A stretch of 64,000 nucleotides of DNA from contig CALDYU010000012.1 of NCBI GenBank assembly GCA_937944485.1, positions 62,001 to 126,000 of the forward strand. Reading direction: 5' to 3'. The position numbers and the translations under genes are program-made. Every line of letters begins with the position of its first letter. The first letter of the stretch is position 1. The notes under the pieces are model-generated. The model made no database searches. It saw only the letters and a program-made list of their open reading frames with translations, and was not told the DNA's origin. Source of the stretch: an uncultured Flavobacteriaceae bacterium (lineage in GTDB: Bacteria > Bacteroidota > Bacteroidia > Flavobacteriales > Flavobacteriaceae). This document shows, piece by piece, positions 48,408 through 57,586 of this stretch.

Positions 48408-49646
48408 TTGAATTTTGAATATTATCTTGCTAAGCGACTTATTACTGGAGCGGAACATAAAATTAGTATTTCCGCGCCAATAATAAAAATAGCGATTGCT
48501 GCTATTGCCTTAGGTCTAATCATGATGTTAATTGCTATTGCAACGGGAGTAGGGCTTCAGCATAAAGTACGTGAAAAAATAGCTGCCTTTAATGGGCATA
48601 TTCAAATTTATAATTACGACAACAACAATTCAGATGTGTCAGTGGTTCCTGTTTCGACGGAACAATATTTTTATCCTGAATTTACAGATGTTGAGGGGGT
48701 TTCACATGTGCAAGCCGTAGCCACTAAGGCAGCCGTAATTCGCACCGAAGAGACTTTCGAAGGCATCATCGCTAAAGGCGTCGGGAAGGAGTATAATTGG
48801 ACCTCTTTTGAAGAATATTTGGTTTCTGGGCGCTTGCCTAATTTTAAAGAAGCTTTGAATAATGAGGTGCTCTTGTCACGGGTTATTGCAAATCGCCTGC
48901 AATTGCAAACGGGCGATACATTCTTCACCTTATTTTTTAAAGAAGATGCCAATAAAGTGCCCAACCAACGTTCTTTTGAAATAGTCGGTATTTTTGATAG
49001 TGGTTTTGAAGAAATTGATGAGCGCTATTTCTTAACAGATATTCGGCATATTCAGCGCATGAATAAATGGGAACAAAATCAAATAGGCAATTTTGAAGTC
49101 TATTTAGACGATTTTGAAACAATTCAAGAAAAAACCTATCAAATACGTAGTAGCACGCTTGCCACTTTAGACACTCATAATATAGAAAGTAAATACGCTC
49201 GCATTTTTGAATGGCTCGGACTTTTTGATTTTAATATCGCTTTAATAATTGGCATAATGGTGATTGTGGCGGGTATTAATATGATTACAGCATTATTGGT
49301 GCTTATTTTAGAGCGCACGCCAATGATTGGCATACTAAAAGCCTTGGGTAGTTCGAATTGGAGCATTCGAAAAACCTTTTTATACAATGCAACTTATTTG
49401 ATTGGTATAGGCTTATTATGGGGCAATGCTATCGGATTAGGAGTACTTTGGCTTCAAAACGAATACAAGTTTTTTAAGTTTCCGAATCCCGAAGAATATT
49501 ATATAGAATATATACCCGTGCATATTAATTTTTCTACAGTAGTATTTTTGAACATAGGGGTCTTACTCTTATGTGTTTTAATGCTCATCGTGCCCTCTTA
49601 CATTATCACGAAGATTACACCAGTGAAGGCTATTAAATTTGAGTAA
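48408..49646 (+). CDS. FtsX/LolC-E-type ABC transporter permease
   Basis: 412 residues from a TTG start (MNFEYYLAKRLITGAEHK). The first membrane segment (IKIAIAAIALGLIMMLIAIA) is followed by a large periplasmic domain and three C-terminal segments including TPMIGILKALGSSNWSIRKT, the FtsX-family coupling region. It resembles lipoprotein-sorting LolC/E or MacB-type permeases. The ATPase is not adjacent. The TTG lies three bases from the divergent namZ-like ATG. Confidence 0.87.
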   Translation: MNFEYYLAKRLITGAEHKISISAPIIKIAIAAIALGLIMMLIAIATGVGLQHKVREKIAAFNGHIQIYNYDNNNSDVSVVPVSTEQYFYPEFTDVEGVSHVQAVATKAAVIRTEETFEGIIAKGVGKEYNWTSFEEYLVSGRLPNFKEALNNEVLLSRVIANRLQLQTGDTFFTLFFKEDANKVPNQRSFEIVGIFDSGFEEIDERYFLTDIRHIQRMNKWEQNQIGNFEVYLDDFETIQEKTYQIRSSTLATLDTHNIESKYARIFEWLGLFDFNIALIIGIMVIVAGINMITALLVLILERTPMIGILKALGSSNWSIRKTFLYNATYLIGIGLLWGNAIGLGVLWLQNEYKFFKFPNPEEYYIEYIPVHINFSTVVFLNIGVLLLCVLMLIVPSYIITKITPVKAIKFE

Positions 49647-49659
49647 AATAGAACACTAC

Positions 49660-49692
49660 TTGTTCAATTCGAATTACAATTGCATAACTTTG
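49660..49692 (+). promoter_or_regulatory. Promoter of the cysteine synthase gene
   Basis: TTG (49660-49662), 22-base spacer, TAACTTTG (49685-49692), an exact -7 match. The ATG is seven bases downstream, so the predicted leader is only a few bases. Confidence 0.6.
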
Positions 49693-49699
49693 TCGGCCT

Positions 49700-50680
49700 A
49701 TGGAATATGCTGAAAATATATTAGGTACTGTGGGCAATACGCCTTTGGTGAAATTAAATAAACTAACGGCTGATTTGCCCTGCTTGGTTTTAGCGAAATA
49801 CGAAACATTTAACCCAGGTAATTCTGTGAAAGATCGTATGGCAATGCAAATGGTTGAAGATGCGGAAGCCTCTGGCTTGCTAAAACCTGGCGGAACAATT
49901 ATTGAGGGCACTTCAGGTAATACAGGTATGGGCTTGGCCTTGGTGGCTACCATTAAAGGGTATCGTTTGATATGTGTTATTAGCGATAAACAATCCAAAG
50001 AAAAAATGGACATTCTCAGGGCTATGGGCGCTGAGGTACATGTATGTCCTACAGATGTTGCCCCTGAAGATCCACGAAGTTATTATTCTACAGCAAAAAG
50101 ATTGGCTACAGAAATTCCGAATTCATGGTATGTGAATCAGTATGACAATCCGTCGAATGCCAAAGCACATTACCGCACTACTGGGCCAGAGATTTGGGAA
50201 CAAACCAATGGTAAAATTACTCATTTTGTTGTGGGAGTTGGTACTGGCGGAACGATATCGGGGGTAGGGAAATTTCTGAAAGAGAAAAATCCGAAGATAA
50301 AAATTTGGGGCATTGATACCTACGGCTCTGTATTTAAAAAATACCACGAAACCGGAATTTTCGATGAGAATGAAATCTATCCGTACATCACCGAAGGTAT
50401 TGGCGAAGATATTTTACCTGAAAACGTAAATTTTGAGATTATTGATGGTTTTACGAAGGTGACCGATAAAGATGCGGCCGTGTACACCCAAAAGCTGGCA
50501 AAAGAAGAGGCTATGTTTTTAGGAAACTCTGCTGGTGCAGCCATTAAAGGGGCGCTGCAGTTGCGTGATGAATTTACCAAAGATGATGTCGTGGTGGTTT
50601 TGTTTCACGATCATGGTAGTCGCTATGTCGGTAAAATGTTCAATGATGACTGGATGCGTGAGCAACAATTCATAGATTAA
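49700..50680 (+). CDS. cysK: Cysteine synthase (O-acetylserine sulfhydrylase family)
   Basis: PLP enzyme, 326 residues, that makes cysteine from O-acetylserine and sulfide. The PLP lysine is Lys44 in NPGNSVKDRM, the substrate loop is EGTSGNTGMGLAL, and the phosphate clamp is GTGGTISGVGKFL. It could be CysM, or cystathionine-beta-synthase-like, but there is no CBS domain. It is preceded by a clear promoter. Confidence 0.9.
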   Translation: MEYAENILGTVGNTPLVKLNKLTADLPCLVLAKYETFNPGNSVKDRMAMQMVEDAEASGLLKPGGTIIEGTSGNTGMGLALVATIKGYRLICVISDKQSKEKMDILRAMGAEVHVCPTDVAPEDPRSYYSTAKRLATEIPNSWYVNQYDNPSNAKAHYRTTGPEIWEQTNGKITHFVVGVGTGGTISGVGKFLKEKNPKIKIWGIDTYGSVFKKYHETGIFDENEIYPYITEGIGEDILPENVNFEIIDGFTKVTDKDAAVYTQKLAKEEAMFLGNSAGAAIKGALQLRDEFTKDDVVVVLFHDHGSRYVGKMFNDDWMREQQFID

Positions 50681-50709
50681 TGCTATCTTGAGAAAAAAAG
50701 TTCCTTCTT

Positions 50710-52101
50710 ATGAAAAAGAGTCCTTTAATTCCTTTTTGGAAATATACTTCAATTCTCATGCTTACGTTGATTTTTATCGCCTGTAGCAGTGACGATAATG
50801 CTCCTACAACTAACTCAGAAATGGGGGAGCCAGAACCTGAAGTCGTTGTTGAAAATCCGCTGCCTCTCATGTCCATTAATACGAATGGTGCCGTCATCTT
50901 AGATGAGCCCAAGCGCAATGCGACATTAACCATAAGCAAAAAAGATGAAGTCAGTTTTTCGGGACCGATAGGTATTGAAATAAGAGGTTCATCATCGCAG
51001 AGTTTTCCAAAGAAAGGCTACGGATTCGAAACTTGGGATGCCGATGGTAATGATATAGATGTTTCGTTATTAGGAATGCCGGAAGAGGAAGATTGGATTC
51101 TACATGGCCCTTATAGTGATAAATCGCTATTACGGAATATTATTATTTATGACCTTGCCCGCGAAATGAATCATTACGCGAGCCGTACCGAATTGGTTAA
51201 TCTCGAAATCAATGATAGTTACAGGGGCGTTTATGTTTTTATGGAAAAGCTGAAACGCGATAAAGAGCGTATCGATATCAATAAATTGAAAGATGATGAA
51301 AATGAAGGGGAAGACCTGACAGGGGGGTATATTATCAAAATAGATAAAAGTGACCAAGAAGGGTATACCGATCAAAACTCCTTCAGTTCAAGAATTGGGT
51401 CATCAATTGATCAAACTGGTAGTCCGATTCGATTTTTGTATGATTACCCCAAGGCTGAAGATATTACCAGCGAGCAGAAGACCTATATTTCTAATTATAT
51501 TATTGATTTTGAAACGGCACTGGCAAGCGAGAACTTTACAGATGTTGATACGGGCTACGCTCAGTATATCGATGTGCCTAGCTTTGTTGATTTTTTCATT
51601 TTGAATGAACTCTCTAACAATGTTGATGGCTATCGCATAAGCACTTGGATGCATAAAGACAAAAATGAAAAATTAAAAATGGGGCCGATCTGGGATTTCA
51701 ATCTGGCATTCGGTAATGCCGATTACTGTAGTGGCGGAGAAACCAATGTATGGGCACATCGTTTTAATGACAGGTGCCCGGGTGACTTTTGGGCGGTACC
51801 TTTTTGGTGGAGCCGTTTGTTAGAAGACCCAGCTTTTGTGGCGCAACTTAAAGAACGCTGGAATGAGCTTCGCGGTGCTACGCTATCGAATACAGCCATA
51901 TTAAGCAAGGTTGATGGCTATATTGATACTTTAGAGGAGGCCAATGCCATAAAGACCAACTTTGATGCCTGGGCTGTTTTTGGTGTTTATGTATGGCCCA
52001 ATAAGTTCATTGGAAGCAGTTATGCAGAGGAAACAGCCTATTTGAAAAATTGGATTACTGATCGCACTCAGTGGCTTGATGCAGCCATTGATGACCTTTA
52101 A
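50710..52101 (+). CDS. CotH-family lipoprotein
   Basis: 463 residues; the lipobox FIACS with the post-cysteine acidic SSDDN suggests a surface lipoprotein. The CotH kinase-like domain includes SLLRNIIIYDLAREM, then YRGVYVFMEKLKRDKERID and GPIWDFNLAFGNADYC. CotH proteins resemble protein kinases, and some phosphorylate spore-coat proteins; in Bacteroidota the target is unknown. It lies 29 bases after cysK. Confidence 0.85.
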   Translation: MKKSPLIPFWKYTSILMLTLIFIACSSDDNAPTTNSEMGEPEPEVVVENPLPLMSINTNGAVILDEPKRNATLTISKKDEVSFSGPIGIEIRGSSSQSFPKKGYGFETWDADGNDIDVSLLGMPEEEDWILHGPYSDKSLLRNIIIYDLAREMNHYASRTELVNLEINDSYRGVYVFMEKLKRDKERIDINKLKDDENEGEDLTGGYIIKIDKSDQEGYTDQNSFSSRIGSSIDQTGSPIRFLYDYPKAEDITSEQKTYISNYIIDFETALASENFTDVDTGYAQYIDVPSFVDFFILNELSNNVDGYRISTWMHKDKNEKLKMGPIWDFNLAFGNADYCSGGETNVWAHRFNDRCPGDFWAVPFWWSRLLEDPAFVAQLKERWNELRGATLSNTAILSKVDGYIDTLEEANAIKTNFDAWAVFGVYVWPNKFIGSSYAEETAYLKNWITDRTQWLDAAIDDL

Positions 52102-52141
52102 ATAAATTATTTTTTTATCGAAATCTGTTCGTAAGTAATAA

Positions 52142-52921
52142 ATGATACAACTATCACTTGGTAACCAACACGTAAAAATTGAAGCTGGCGAATTGTTAAG
52201 CTATCAAGTCGCTGGGCATGAGTACATGCACCAAAAAGGAAATCCTGGTTGGCGCAATACCGACACAGAAATGTTTCCTATTATTGGTCCCACCTCAGAC
52301 ACTAATTTTCAGGTAGAGACCCCCAAAGATATTGCGATTCAAGATCAGCATGGGCTGCTGCGTGAACTGTCTTATGAATTAATGTCACGTACAAATACTA
52401 AGGCAAGTTATCACAAAAAGTACGAGCAGCGTACACCCGTAACCAATTCAAAATATCCCGAAAAATCAACTGCGAAAATGTTGTATTGGACCTATGACTT
52501 TGAATTTGAAAAACAGTTTGAATTAACGGAAGATGGACTCACCATCCACTTCACCATTTCTGGAGAACGAGATATGCCTTTTATGTTAGGCTATCACCCC
52601 GCGTTTAATCTCGTAACTCAAAACCCGGTGATACTGGCCGAAGAAAATGCAATTTCTTTACCGCAAGTGTTGGCGGTTGGCAATAGAGCTTTTAAAGTCA
52701 TTGGCTATGACGAGCTTATTTTAAAAGACAAACATGAGCTGCGTATTCGCACGGAAGGATTCGGTAATTTTATGCTTTGGACGGAAGTCAATAACATGAT
52801 TTGTATTGAACCCATTACATTTTATCCATATGAAGTAGCCCAAAAACAACTGCATGACGGTTTTCAGTATTTAAAAGAAGGTTCAAAAACTTTTAAGGTA
52901 CACTTGAGTGTCAATGCCTAA
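52142..52921 (+). CDS. Aldose 1-epimerase-family protein
   Basis: 259 residues of the galactose-mutarotase fold. The histidine of DQHGLLRELSYEL and the glutamate of CIEPITFYPYE are the probable catalytic pair. It lacks a signal peptide, so it acts in the cytoplasm. The sugar specificity is unclear. It may be cotranscribed with the CotH gene (40-base gap). Confidence 0.83.
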   Translation: MIQLSLGNQHVKIEAGELLSYQVAGHEYMHQKGNPGWRNTDTEMFPIIGPTSDTNFQVETPKDIAIQDQHGLLRELSYELMSRTNTKASYHKKYEQRTPVTNSKYPEKSTAKMLYWTYDFEFEKQFELTEDGLTIHFTISGERDMPFMLGYHPAFNLVTQNPVILAEENAISLPQVLAVGNRAFKVIGYDELILKDKHELRIRTEGFGNFMLWTEVNNMICIEPITFYPYEVAQKQLHDGFQYLKEGSKTFKVHLSVNA

Positions 52922-52983
52922 GGGTTGCCATTGCAGCTAGTACTATTCTTTGTAGTTTTATTATCAAACCAAGAACAATACGT

Positions 52984-53571
52984 ATGAAGTTATTTTTAAC
53001 CAGTTTATTTTTTACAATCCTAACGGTTCAATCCCAAGATATGAAAAACGATTCCTTGCCCTATGCAAGTATACCAGAAGCTCCAGAGGCGTATACCCCC
53101 GGCGCTGTAGTCGCAAGAATGATTGACGGACTTGGTTTTCGATATTATTGGGCAACAGCAGGTTTAACAACATCCGATCTCGATTATGCACCGGGTAATG
53201 AAGGAAGAAGCCTTCGACAAACACTTGATCATATTTATGGCCTTTCGGCTGTTATACGAAATGCTGCGATGAAGTTACCCAATGATCGTACTACCCAACC
53301 CGAAAAATTAGCACCCCTAGCACAGCGTCGCAAAACCTTAGAAAATTTAAAAGAAGCAAGCGTACTTTTTGCTGCGAGCACCGATTTAGGAGAACATAAT
53401 ATCATTTTTGAAAGCAAGAACGGTGTTGTAAGTTACCCGTTTTGGAATGGCATTAATGGCCCCATTGAAGACGCCCTATGGCATGCGGGTCAAGTTGTGG
53501 TTATGCGTCGTTCTGCGGGCAATCCCATCAACCCCAAAGTAAATGTGTTTTTGGGAAAATTGAATGATTAG
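52984..53571 (+). CDS. DinB-superfamily protein with signal peptide
   Basis: 195 residues. A signal peptide (MKLFLTSLFFTILTVQSQ) precedes a four-helix DinB-like fold with metal-ligand histidines in TLDHIYGL and DALWHAGQV. Most DinB-like proteins are cytoplasmic thiol-dependent enzymes; the export signal here is unusual. Function unknown. Confidence 0.8.
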   Translation: MKLFLTSLFFTILTVQSQDMKNDSLPYASIPEAPEAYTPGAVVARMIDGLGFRYYWATAGLTTSDLDYAPGNEGRSLRQTLDHIYGLSAVIRNAAMKLPNDRTTQPEKLAPLAQRRKTLENLKEASVLFAASTDLGEHNIIFESKNGVVSYPFWNGINGPIEDALWHAGQVVVMRRSAGNPINPKVNVFLGKLND

Positions 53572-53681
53572 CTTTTAGATAAATAAACTATGAAAGTGTC
53601 TTTATCCGGGAGAACAAGCTTCTAAATACCTATTTTAATAATCATATAACAAGTTGTACACCATTTAAGAAACAAATGTGA

Positions 53682-54122
53682 ATGAATCACGATGAAATAA
53701 TAAATACAGCCATTTCAGAATTAAAAAAGTCCAAAAAAGTATATAAAATGCTAAAGGACTTTTCTTTTATGAATGGACTGGAACGAGGAGATGACCAATT
53801 TAGAAAAATCAGACATTTATTATTAAATTCTGACCCTTTTGAGAAACATAGTGACTATGCCTTAAAATTTTCTAAAATTGGACTTGAAATTTCCAACAAT
53901 CATAAAGATTGGTTTGCTTACAAAAAGTCATTAAAACCAAAAACCGACTATGTCAAATGGATTGGTGTTGGAATTGCTGGATTGTCCTTGATTTGGAACA
54001 TATATCAAGGAATAACGAATAGTAAATTAAGAGATGATAATCGCATTCTCGGAGATGAGATTGAAGCCTTGGAAAAGGAAAATACTGGTTTGGAACAATT
54101 ATTAAAAAAAGCGCAGGAATGA
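53682..54122 (+). CDS. Hypothetical protein with membrane helix and coiled coil
   Basis: 146 residues. The N-terminal soluble region (residues 1-85) is charged, a hydrophobic segment lies at about 91-108 (WIGVGIAGLSLIWNIYQG), and the C-terminus is a predicted coiled coil (NSKLRDDNRILGDEIEALEK). No family recognised. It overlaps the next gene by four bases (ATGA), so the two are translationally coupled. DNA here is AT-richer than the flanks. Confidence 0.7.
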   Translation: MNHDEIINTAISELKKSKKVYKMLKDFSFMNGLERGDDQFRKIRHLLLNSDPFEKHSDYALKFSKIGLEISNNHKDWFAYKKSLKPKTDYVKWIGVGIAGLSLIWNIYQGITNSKLRDDNRILGDEIEALEKENTGLEQLLKKAQE

Positions 54123-54499
54123 GTTGGGACATTGTACTTTTTAATTCAAAACAGAAAATCCAATCGGTTGCTGCACTGGACGAAAACCAGCTCGAACCAA
54201 CTGATTTTAACGGCATATTAGAAAAATCATTTGACCAATTAAAAAAGGACGGAAATCACAGAGAAATAATCGGAACTGATTTTACGATTGACTTTTTTGC
54301 CGACAACGAGCATTCAAGCAATTTTATGCTTTCGTTATATGGAGAAAATGCAATTTATGCCTTGATTGAATTATCGAAAAAGTATAATTGGCAGATTTAC
54401 GACTCTGGAATTGATGGAATGGTTGACTTGGAAAATCCAGAAAATAATGGATTTAACAATCACAGAAAATATGTTGAACAGATATTAAAAAATAAATAA
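54119..54499 (+). CDS. Hypothetical protein, coupled to upstream gene
   Basis: 126 residues, acidic and soluble, starting MSWDIVLFNSKQKIQSVAAL. No domain is recognised. It overlaps the preceding gene by ATGA. The two-gene layout and small size are compatible with a toxin-immunity or accessory pair, but nothing in the sequence establishes it. Confidence 0.65.
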   Translation: MSWDIVLFNSKQKIQSVAALDENQLEPTDFNGILEKSFDQLKKDGNHREIIGTDFTIDFFADNEHSSNFMLSLYGENAIYALIELSKKYNWQIYDSGIDGMVDLENPENNGFNNHRKYVEQILKNK

Positions 54500-54823
54500 A
54501 AACAGTGTATAACAATGGCTCCTATGAAAAGCCTTGGTCCAGTTCTCTAAAGTTAATTAATATTTCTAATTTCTCTTTAAACCACCTTTTTTTTGTTTTA
54601 ATACGGCTGGATTTCATTTCCCCTGCGGTTTCTAGTGATACCTTCTCAACGCGATATGGTACTTCAAGGTAAAGAGTCGGTAGAGAGACACTTTAATTAT
54701 TCCCCAAAGCTCAAGAAAAGAGCTTGTAAAATAACAGCAGAGAATATAGGTTAATGTCGATAGCCTACTTTCGTCCGCTACTGCGTTTAAACGAACTGTT
54801 GGCAATACTTAAAATTAACTGCT
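54500..54823. other. 324-base gene-poor spacer
   Basis: AT-rich. A 171-base open minus frame (54522-54692) and a 33-codon plus frame (54656-54754) overlap here without good starts or homologies I can name. No promoter or terminator is clear. It may hold a gene remnant. Confidence 0.4.
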
Positions 54824-55606
54824 ATGAAATATTTTATGGACGCATTGAGTTTCTGTCTGATCTTATTTCTAATTTCATGTAACGAGGAGGAGAAACAAGA
54901 AACTTCACCTGAAGTTTCATTAGTTCCGCCATTTGAGGGAACAATTTTTCTAGACCCTGATATAATTACTGATTCAGATCCGACGACATTCACAGGCCTT
55001 TCTTATGCTGGTCAAGCAGAAAGAACAATGTTTGATAGAAGAGTTAACGATTGGATAACTGTTACGCCATTTCTTTTCAACGCTGACTTTGATGATGGGT
55101 TGTCTATAGAAATTCAAGTCAATCCTGAATTCCAAAATGATGCAACTGCGGAAATCGAAGCCTTAAAATATGCCGAGGTAATGGGCAGACTTCCTAAAGT
55201 AGTGCGTATGGATGTTGAAACTTCATGGATTCATAAAGGGACTGAACTTTTTGGTGGCGGAAATAAGAATCTTCTTATTCACACAGGTCAAGCCGCGTTG
55301 TATGAAAACGACGGAATATTAGAAGAAACACTTGTTCATGAAGCTTCCCATTCTTCGTTAGATGAAGATCATGCTGCCGCGACGGGCTGGATATCAGCGC
55401 AAGAAGCTGATCGTAATTTCATTTCTACGTATGCTCGTGATAACCCCACAAGAGAAGATGTTGCTGAAACTTTTCTTATGTATTTGGCAATACGATATCG
55501 GTCTGATAGGATTAGCGCTTCACTTAAGGACGAAATTTTAAAAACAATTCCAAATCGAATAAAATATTTTGATAACCAAAATTTTACAATGCAACCTATA
55601 GAATAA
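54824..55606 (+). CDS. Putative zinc-metallopeptidase lipoprotein
   Basis: 260 residues with a lipoprotein signal ending LISC at Cys19, followed by NEEEKQE. A zincin motif HEASH (LVHEASHSSLDEDH) lies about two-thirds in, and TREDVAETFLMYLAIRY could supply the third-ligand glutamate. No named family recognised. AT-rich like its neighbours. Confidence 0.65.
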   Translation: MKYFMDALSFCLILFLISCNEEEKQETSPEVSLVPPFEGTIFLDPDIITDSDPTTFTGLSYAGQAERTMFDRRVNDWITVTPFLFNADFDDGLSIEIQVNPEFQNDATAEIEALKYAEVMGRLPKVVRMDVETSWIHKGTELFGGGNKNLLIHTGQAALYENDGILEETLVHEASHSSLDEDHAAATGWISAQEADRNFISTYARDNPTREDVAETFLMYLAIRYRSDRISASLKDEILKTIPNRIKYFDNQNFTMQPIE

Positions 55607-55775
55607 TAAGAGAAGAGGTTGAAGCAATCAATAGTAATTAGAAAAATCAATTTAAATGAAAAAAAATATGCATCTTTCCAGTAGATATAAACTAATTATA
55701 GTGAACGTGCTGTTTTACCAAAAACTACTAAAACAAAACAAATATGTAGTGCCGAAAAACTTTAAATTCTAAAAA

Positions 55776-56540
55776 ATGAAAACTATAATCTTTCCCTTTC
55801 TTTTAACGGCATGTATGATATCTTGCGGGCAATCAAACAAGCAAAACATTTTAAATGTCAAACCTCCAGTATTTATAACTGATAGTAATGTAAAAACATC
55901 AATAGACGATTGGGAAAGATTAGAAACAGAAAAAGGTAATTTATATGCTCCAAAAAAATTAAAAAATAATACAACTCCTAGATTTTTTCAAATAGTGACA
56001 CCAAACAGTAATTATAATGCCGAAAGATTTTTTAAATTTTTGGCTAGTAATACGGCATTAAAAAACATATCGTTCACAGAAGTAGTCATGAACAGTCATT
56101 ATTTAGTCGAAGGTAGAATGTTGGTTGCCTGCTTTGGCGAAGGACAAGTAAATGGAGAAAAAGTATATTTTTTTATGGATTTAAACGGCCCCGATTTAGA
56201 TAATAAAATCATTGGAAATCTGGTTTATGCAACACCAGAACTCTTTAATGCTTGGAATGGTGTGCTTTTTCCATTGGTGCTTAATGGGTATGTTAAAGAC
56301 ACAACTGTTTTTGAAAATAAGTCCGTATTTAAAGTATCTGATTTTACCTCAGCGGCTAATTTTTACGGAGCAATGGTAGACACTAAATTATATAGTGAGT
56401 TATCTGTTATGACCACACTAACTAATGAAGCTACTAAGGCGATGCAAAATGCTTCTACCATTTCTAATTGCGTGCTTTCAGATAATTGTGATATTACATA
56501 CGATGCCGAAGGCAAAGCACAACCAAATTATAGTAATTAG
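55776..56540 (+). CDS. Hypothetical lipoprotein
   Basis: 254 residues, lipobox CMISC with Cys17 (MKTIIFPFLLTACMISC). The mature part has no recognisable domain; FFKFLASNTALKNISF and VYFFMDLNGPDLDNKI are its most ordered segments. It sits alone in a spacer-rich area. Confidence 0.65.
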   Translation: MKTIIFPFLLTACMISCGQSNKQNILNVKPPVFITDSNVKTSIDDWERLETEKGNLYAPKKLKNNTTPRFFQIVTPNSNYNAERFFKFLASNTALKNISFTEVVMNSHYLVEGRMLVACFGEGQVNGEKVYFFMDLNGPDLDNKIIGNLVYATPELFNAWNGVLFPLVLNGYVKDTTVFENKSVFKVSDFTSAANFYGAMVDTKLYSELSVMTTLTNEATKAMQNASTISNCVLSDNCDITYDAEGKAQPNYSN

Positions 56541-56930
56541 TTTCTACAATACTACTAAGCGTTATCGTTCGCGATAGTTAATGCATTTATAGGTTGATTT
56601 ATATTTGTTGTTTAATACTACCTTTTCGATAACATATGTTGGTAATAATCGAATAGCATGCAAAGCCAGTCATAAGTAGAAATTTTAAAAACCTTGAAAA
56701 GTAAAAAGTAAAATAGTGCAAGCTCAAAAATAGTGCAAGCTCAAAATTAGAATGTACAAATATTAAATTGCAAAAGGCAAGACAAAAAGTGAATAACGGA
56801 AACGAGTAATTATATGAAGGCTAGACTATCTATTTGTAATACCACTTACTTACTGTATGTGAACGCATGATTGTTATGCTATTGGAATTGGTAAAATTAT
56901 AAATAAACCCTTTATGAACTTATTTTAGAA
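56541..56930. other. 390-base spacer with hairpin and tandem repeat
   Basis: Contains a UUCG-loop hairpin TATCG-TTCG-CGATA (56563-56576) with no T tract and the 17-bp tandem repeat described separately. I see no gene, promoter or terminator. Confidence 0.5.
56713..56746. repeat. 17-bp tandem duplication
   Basis: ATAGTGCAAGCTCAAAA occurs twice head to tail at 56713-56729 and 56730-56746, identical. Confidence 0.85.
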
Positions 56931-57368
56931 ATGACTTTTACAGAAAAACAAGTGCAAGATTTTTTTGAAAGAATTGATAAGTTGGATCGTACTAAGATGC
57001 CTAAGTTTGGAGAAATGAATGTTAACCAAATGGTATGTCATTGTACCGACTTTTTTAGAATGGCCAATGGAAGTAAAAAAGCACTAGAATACGGTGTAGT
57101 TGACCCAAATCATATTCTAAAACTATCTCGCTCGGGAAAAACAGCACCTGCCCCTAAAGGGTTTGGACAAACGGAAGGGAATGGAACCGCACCAATTGAT
57201 TTAGCAAGTGACAAAGAGATTTTAAAAGAGCACCTTCTTGAATTTTCGAAACTTGATAAGGATTATGCCTTTGCAGAACATCCCTATTTCGGAAATATTA
57301 GTTTTGAAAAATGGATGGCACTGGCTGCATATCATCTCGATCACCATTTAAAACAATTCCACGTTTGA
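56931..57368 (+). CDS. DUF1569 protein
   Basis: 145 residues with the DinB-like four-helix fold of DUF1569: FGEMNVNQMVCHCTDFFRMA near the N-terminus and AAYHLDHHLKQFHV at the end, both with histidines in metal-ligand positions. Function unknown. Second DinB-like gene in this region. Confidence 0.8.
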   Translation: MTFTEKQVQDFFERIDKLDRTKMPKFGEMNVNQMVCHCTDFFRMANGSKKALEYGVVDPNHILKLSRSGKTAPAPKGFGQTEGNGTAPIDLASDKEILKEHLLEFSKLDKDYAFAEHPYFGNISFEKWMALAAYHLDHHLKQFHV

Positions 57369-57586
57369 ATAGTTTAGAGCTATAAACCATTGCTGGTTGC
57401 CTGTAGAAAAATTTAGGCTCAGTTGGATTATCTTTCGTAACAATCGAAGTCTAATTTTCCCTTTAAATTTATCAGTTTAGAGAGAAGGGGGCAGAAAATA
57501 AGATTAGTGATAATCCAAAATTCAGACCTATTTATTTTATTTAGTACAACTGAAACTCCCTAATAATTTATATAATTTGGCTGGTA

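Noticed and set aside
54500..54823. Integron attC-like boundaries (TATAACAA near 54509, GTTGGCAA near 54799)
   Set aside because: The motifs do not fit the GTTRRRY/RYYYAAC cores, no integrase is present and no second cassette boundary was found.
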